From: Streptomyces cellulosae | GTDB taxonomy: Bacteria > Actinomycetota > Actinomycetes > Streptomycetales > Streptomycetaceae | Direction of reading: 5' to 3' | DNA length: 64,000 nt | Assembly (NCBI RefSeq): GCF_000721105.1 | Contig: NZ_JOEV01000002.1 | Location: 652,756-716,755 of the forward strand | In this document: piece by piece, positions 62,675 through 64,000 of the stretch | Numbering within the stretch: the first letter of the stretch is position 1 | Layout: the number at the start of each line of letters is the position of its first letter | Notes under the pieces: model-generated | What the model saw: the letters and a program-made list of their open reading frames with translations, nothing else | Databases searched by the model: none | What the model was told of the DNA's origin: nothing | Made by a program: the position numbers and the translations under genes

Positions 62675-63451
62675 ATGTCCACCAGCGTCGATCATGCACC
62701 GCCCCCTAGCCCGACCGAACCGCACATCCTGGACAACGCCGCCTGGGCCGCCCTGGCGGGCCCGCACTCCCATCTCGCCGAGCGCGTCGGCCGGGCCGCC
62801 CGCTACCCCGCGGACGTCTCCCCGTTCACCGCCCTGGAAGACCCCACCGATCCCCGCGCCTGGGAGGACCTGGCAACACTGGTCGGACCCGGCGCCGTCA
62901 CCCCGGTCACCGCGGTCCAAACCGTGCCCGTCGGCTGGCAGGTCGAGCAGAGCGGCGAGGGAGTCCAGATGATCGCCACGGCGCTGTACGCCGAACCCGC
63001 ACCCGAAGCGGTACGGCTCGGACCCGCCGACGTACCCGAGATCCTCGAGCTGATCGCCCTCACCAGGCCGGGCCCCTTCCTGCCCCGTACCGTCGAACTC
63101 GGCACCTACCTCGGCATCCGGGACCACGGGCGGCTGATCGCCCTGGCCGGCGAACGCCTCCGCCCGCCGGGCTGGACCGAGATCAGTGCCGTCTGCAGCC
63201 ACCCGGACCACCGCGGCCGCGGCCTGGCCACCCGGCTGGTCCGCGCGATCGCGGCGGGGATCAGGGAACGTGGCGACACCCCTTTCCTCCACGCCGCAGC
63301 GAGCAACACCCACGCGATCCGGCTCTACGAGTCCATCGGGTTCACCCTGCGCCGCCGCACGCGGTTCGCGCTCGTCCGCGCGCCGGGCGGACAGCTGGAG
63401 ACGCAAGGCCGGGACGGACAAGAAGCCGGACAGCCGGAAGAAGAGGCATAG
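62675..63451 (+). CDS. GNAT family N-acetyltransferase
   Basis: 258 residues from ATG 62675; the upstream GTG at 62612 lies in a hairpin. The C-terminal half has the acetyl-CoA site EISAVCSHPDHRGRGLATRLVRAIAAGIRERGDTPFLHAAASNTHAIRLYESIGFTLRRR, the FR47-like GNAT pattern with RGRGLA. The N-terminal half is of the kind seen in two-part actinobacterial GNATs. The C-terminal tail is acidic. It may acetylate an amine or amino acid handled by the neighbouring importer; the substrate is unknown. Confidence 0.88.
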   Translation: MSTSVDHAPPPSPTEPHILDNAAWAALAGPHSHLAERVGRAARYPADVSPFTALEDPTDPRAWEDLATLVGPGAVTPVTAVQTVPVGWQVEQSGEGVQMIATALYAEPAPEAVRLGPADVPEILELIALTRPGPFLPRTVELGTYLGIRDHGRLIALAGERLRPPGWTEISAVCSHPDHRGRGLATRLVRAIAAGIRERGDTPFLHAAASNTHAIRLYESIGFTLRRRTRFALVRAPGGQLETQGRDGQEAGQPEEEA

Positions 63452-63561
63452 CCGTGCTGTTGTGCTTGCTGACGAGCGGATGGCGCCCCTTCGGGGAGCC
63501 GCTGGAGCGAGGCCGACCCAGACCCCGGGGTCGCCGGGCCGGAAGGGCGGAGGTGCGGCAC

Positions 63562-63678
63562 ATGCGTCCCGTGTCCCCGCACCGCGCCATGAAACCCGCC
63601 CCGCCCCGCCGCCTGCACCTGTACTCCCGGCAGCACATCGACCTGCTGCGGGTGGCCGGCGCGCTCTGTCGCCCCTGA
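63562..63678 (+). CDS. Putative cysteine-type leader peptide upstream of the LLM monooxygenase
   Basis: 38 residues; ATG set by GGAGG ten bases upstream (ATG 63589 possible). Ends LHLYSRQHIDLLRVAGALCRP, the same DLLRV-x-x-ALC motif as the first leader. The closing YSRxHxDLxRVxxALC is the pattern of actinobacterial putative leader peptides. It precedes an LLM-class flavin monooxygenase, a family that includes sulfur-scavenging enzymes. Confidence 0.7.
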   Translation: MRPVSPHRAMKPAPPRRLHLYSRQHIDLLRVAGALCRP

Positions 63679-63752
63679 CCCGTTGTCCTCGCGGCCGCAC
63701 CCTTCGTACGGGGCCGGCTTCCTCATACGGCTGATCAGGAAGGCACCTACTC

Positions 63753-64000
63753 GTGTCCCCCTCTCCCTCTTCCCCGCTGCGTCTCGCCGTCGCTCTGGAC
63801 GGCGCCGGCTGGCATCCGGCCGCCTGGCGTGAGCCGGTGGCCCGTCCCCGTGAGCTGTTCACCGCCGGATACTGGGCCGACCTGGTCGCCGAGGCCGAGG
63901 TCGGTCTGCTCGACTTCGTGACCATCGAGGACGGCCTCGGCCCGCAGTCCTCCCACTTCCTCGAACCGGACGAGCGCACCGACCAGGTCCGCGGCCGCCT
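63753..64000 (+). CDS. LLM-class flavin-dependent monooxygenase, N-terminal part (runs off window)
   Basis: 82 codons visible. LRLAVALDGAGWHPAAWREP followed by FTAGYWADLVAEAEVGLLDFVTIEDG is the start of the NtaA/SnaA/DszA-like branch of the luciferase family, which uses reduced FMN to oxidise sulfur compounds, nitrilotriacetate and similar. AGGAAGG ribosome site before the GTG. With a leader peptide in front, a role in sulfur acquisition is likely. Confidence 0.82.
   Translation, partial: MSPSPSSPLRLAVALDGAGWHPAAWREPVARPRELFTAGYWADLVAEAEVGLLDFVTIEDGLGPQSSHFLEPDERTDQVRGR

Overview
The window is high-GC DNA with frequent GTG starts, start/stop overlaps of the ATGA/GTGA type, CUT1 sugar permeases without a local ATPase gene, and many TetR/IclR/MarR/LysR/GntR regulators. 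This points to Streptomyces or a close actinomycete relative. It looks like an accessory, catabolism-rich part of a chromosome. No rRNA, tRNA, CRISPR array, transposase or plasmid function was recognised.

Layout: (1) 2-7637, carbohydrate use: a CUT1 ABC importer (binding protein cut by the window edge, two permeases), a GH42 beta-galactosidase, a GH5 glycosidase and a TetR regulator. (2) 7976-20596, redox genes: SDRs, an aldehyde dehydrogenase, a DHA2 drug exporter, an IclR regulator, an eroded ferredoxin / ferredoxin-reductase / P450 set, a GlcG/HbpS-like protein with an FMN 2-hydroxyacid oxidase, a dienelactone hydrolase and an intact P450. (3) 20789-25833, an IclR-centred catabolic cluster (two FAA-hydrolase-fold enzymes, two SDRs, a carboxymuconolactone-decarboxylase-like protein). 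A shared ACTTTC-N7-GAAAGT operator lies at its three control regions. (4) 26272-28458, a MarR regulator divergent from a carotenoid/lignostilbene-type oxygenase with a perfect operator between them. (5) 28742-43233, an MFS transporter and a LysR regulator divergent from a 12-kb operon. Its hydroxylase, ACMSD-like decarboxylase, extradiol dioxygenase, two FAA-fold enzymes, CoA-transferase, aldehyde dehydrogenase and pyruvate aldolase look like a complete ring-cleavage route for an unidentified aromatic or heteroaromatic acid. A very long hairpin follows it.

(6) 43658-46753: a quinone oxidoreductase, a broken second copy, GTP cyclohydrolase II divergent from a MarR regulator with two operators, and a remnant of a flavin monooxygenase. 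(7) 46913-52604: a trans-4-hydroxy-L-proline catabolic operon (three-subunit D-hydroxyproline dehydrogenase, deaminase, 4-hydroxyproline 2-epimerase, GntR regulator). (8) 52651-58352, convergent with it: a VanA-like Rieske oxygenase, an unrecognised 60-residue protein, a VanB-like reductase and a NitT/TauT-type importer. (9) 59145-64000: two genes or operons each preceded by a short Cys-containing leader peptide with the same DLLRV-x-x-ALC motif (an amino-acid ABC importer, and an LLM monooxygenase cut by the window edge). They flank a GNAT acetyltransferase.

The most novel-looking elements are the shared-operator IclR regulon, the uncharacterised ring-cleavage operon, the 60-residue protein overlapping both Rieske subunit genes, and the twin leader peptides. 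Functions are inferred from motifs and gene context only; exact substrates are mostly unknown.
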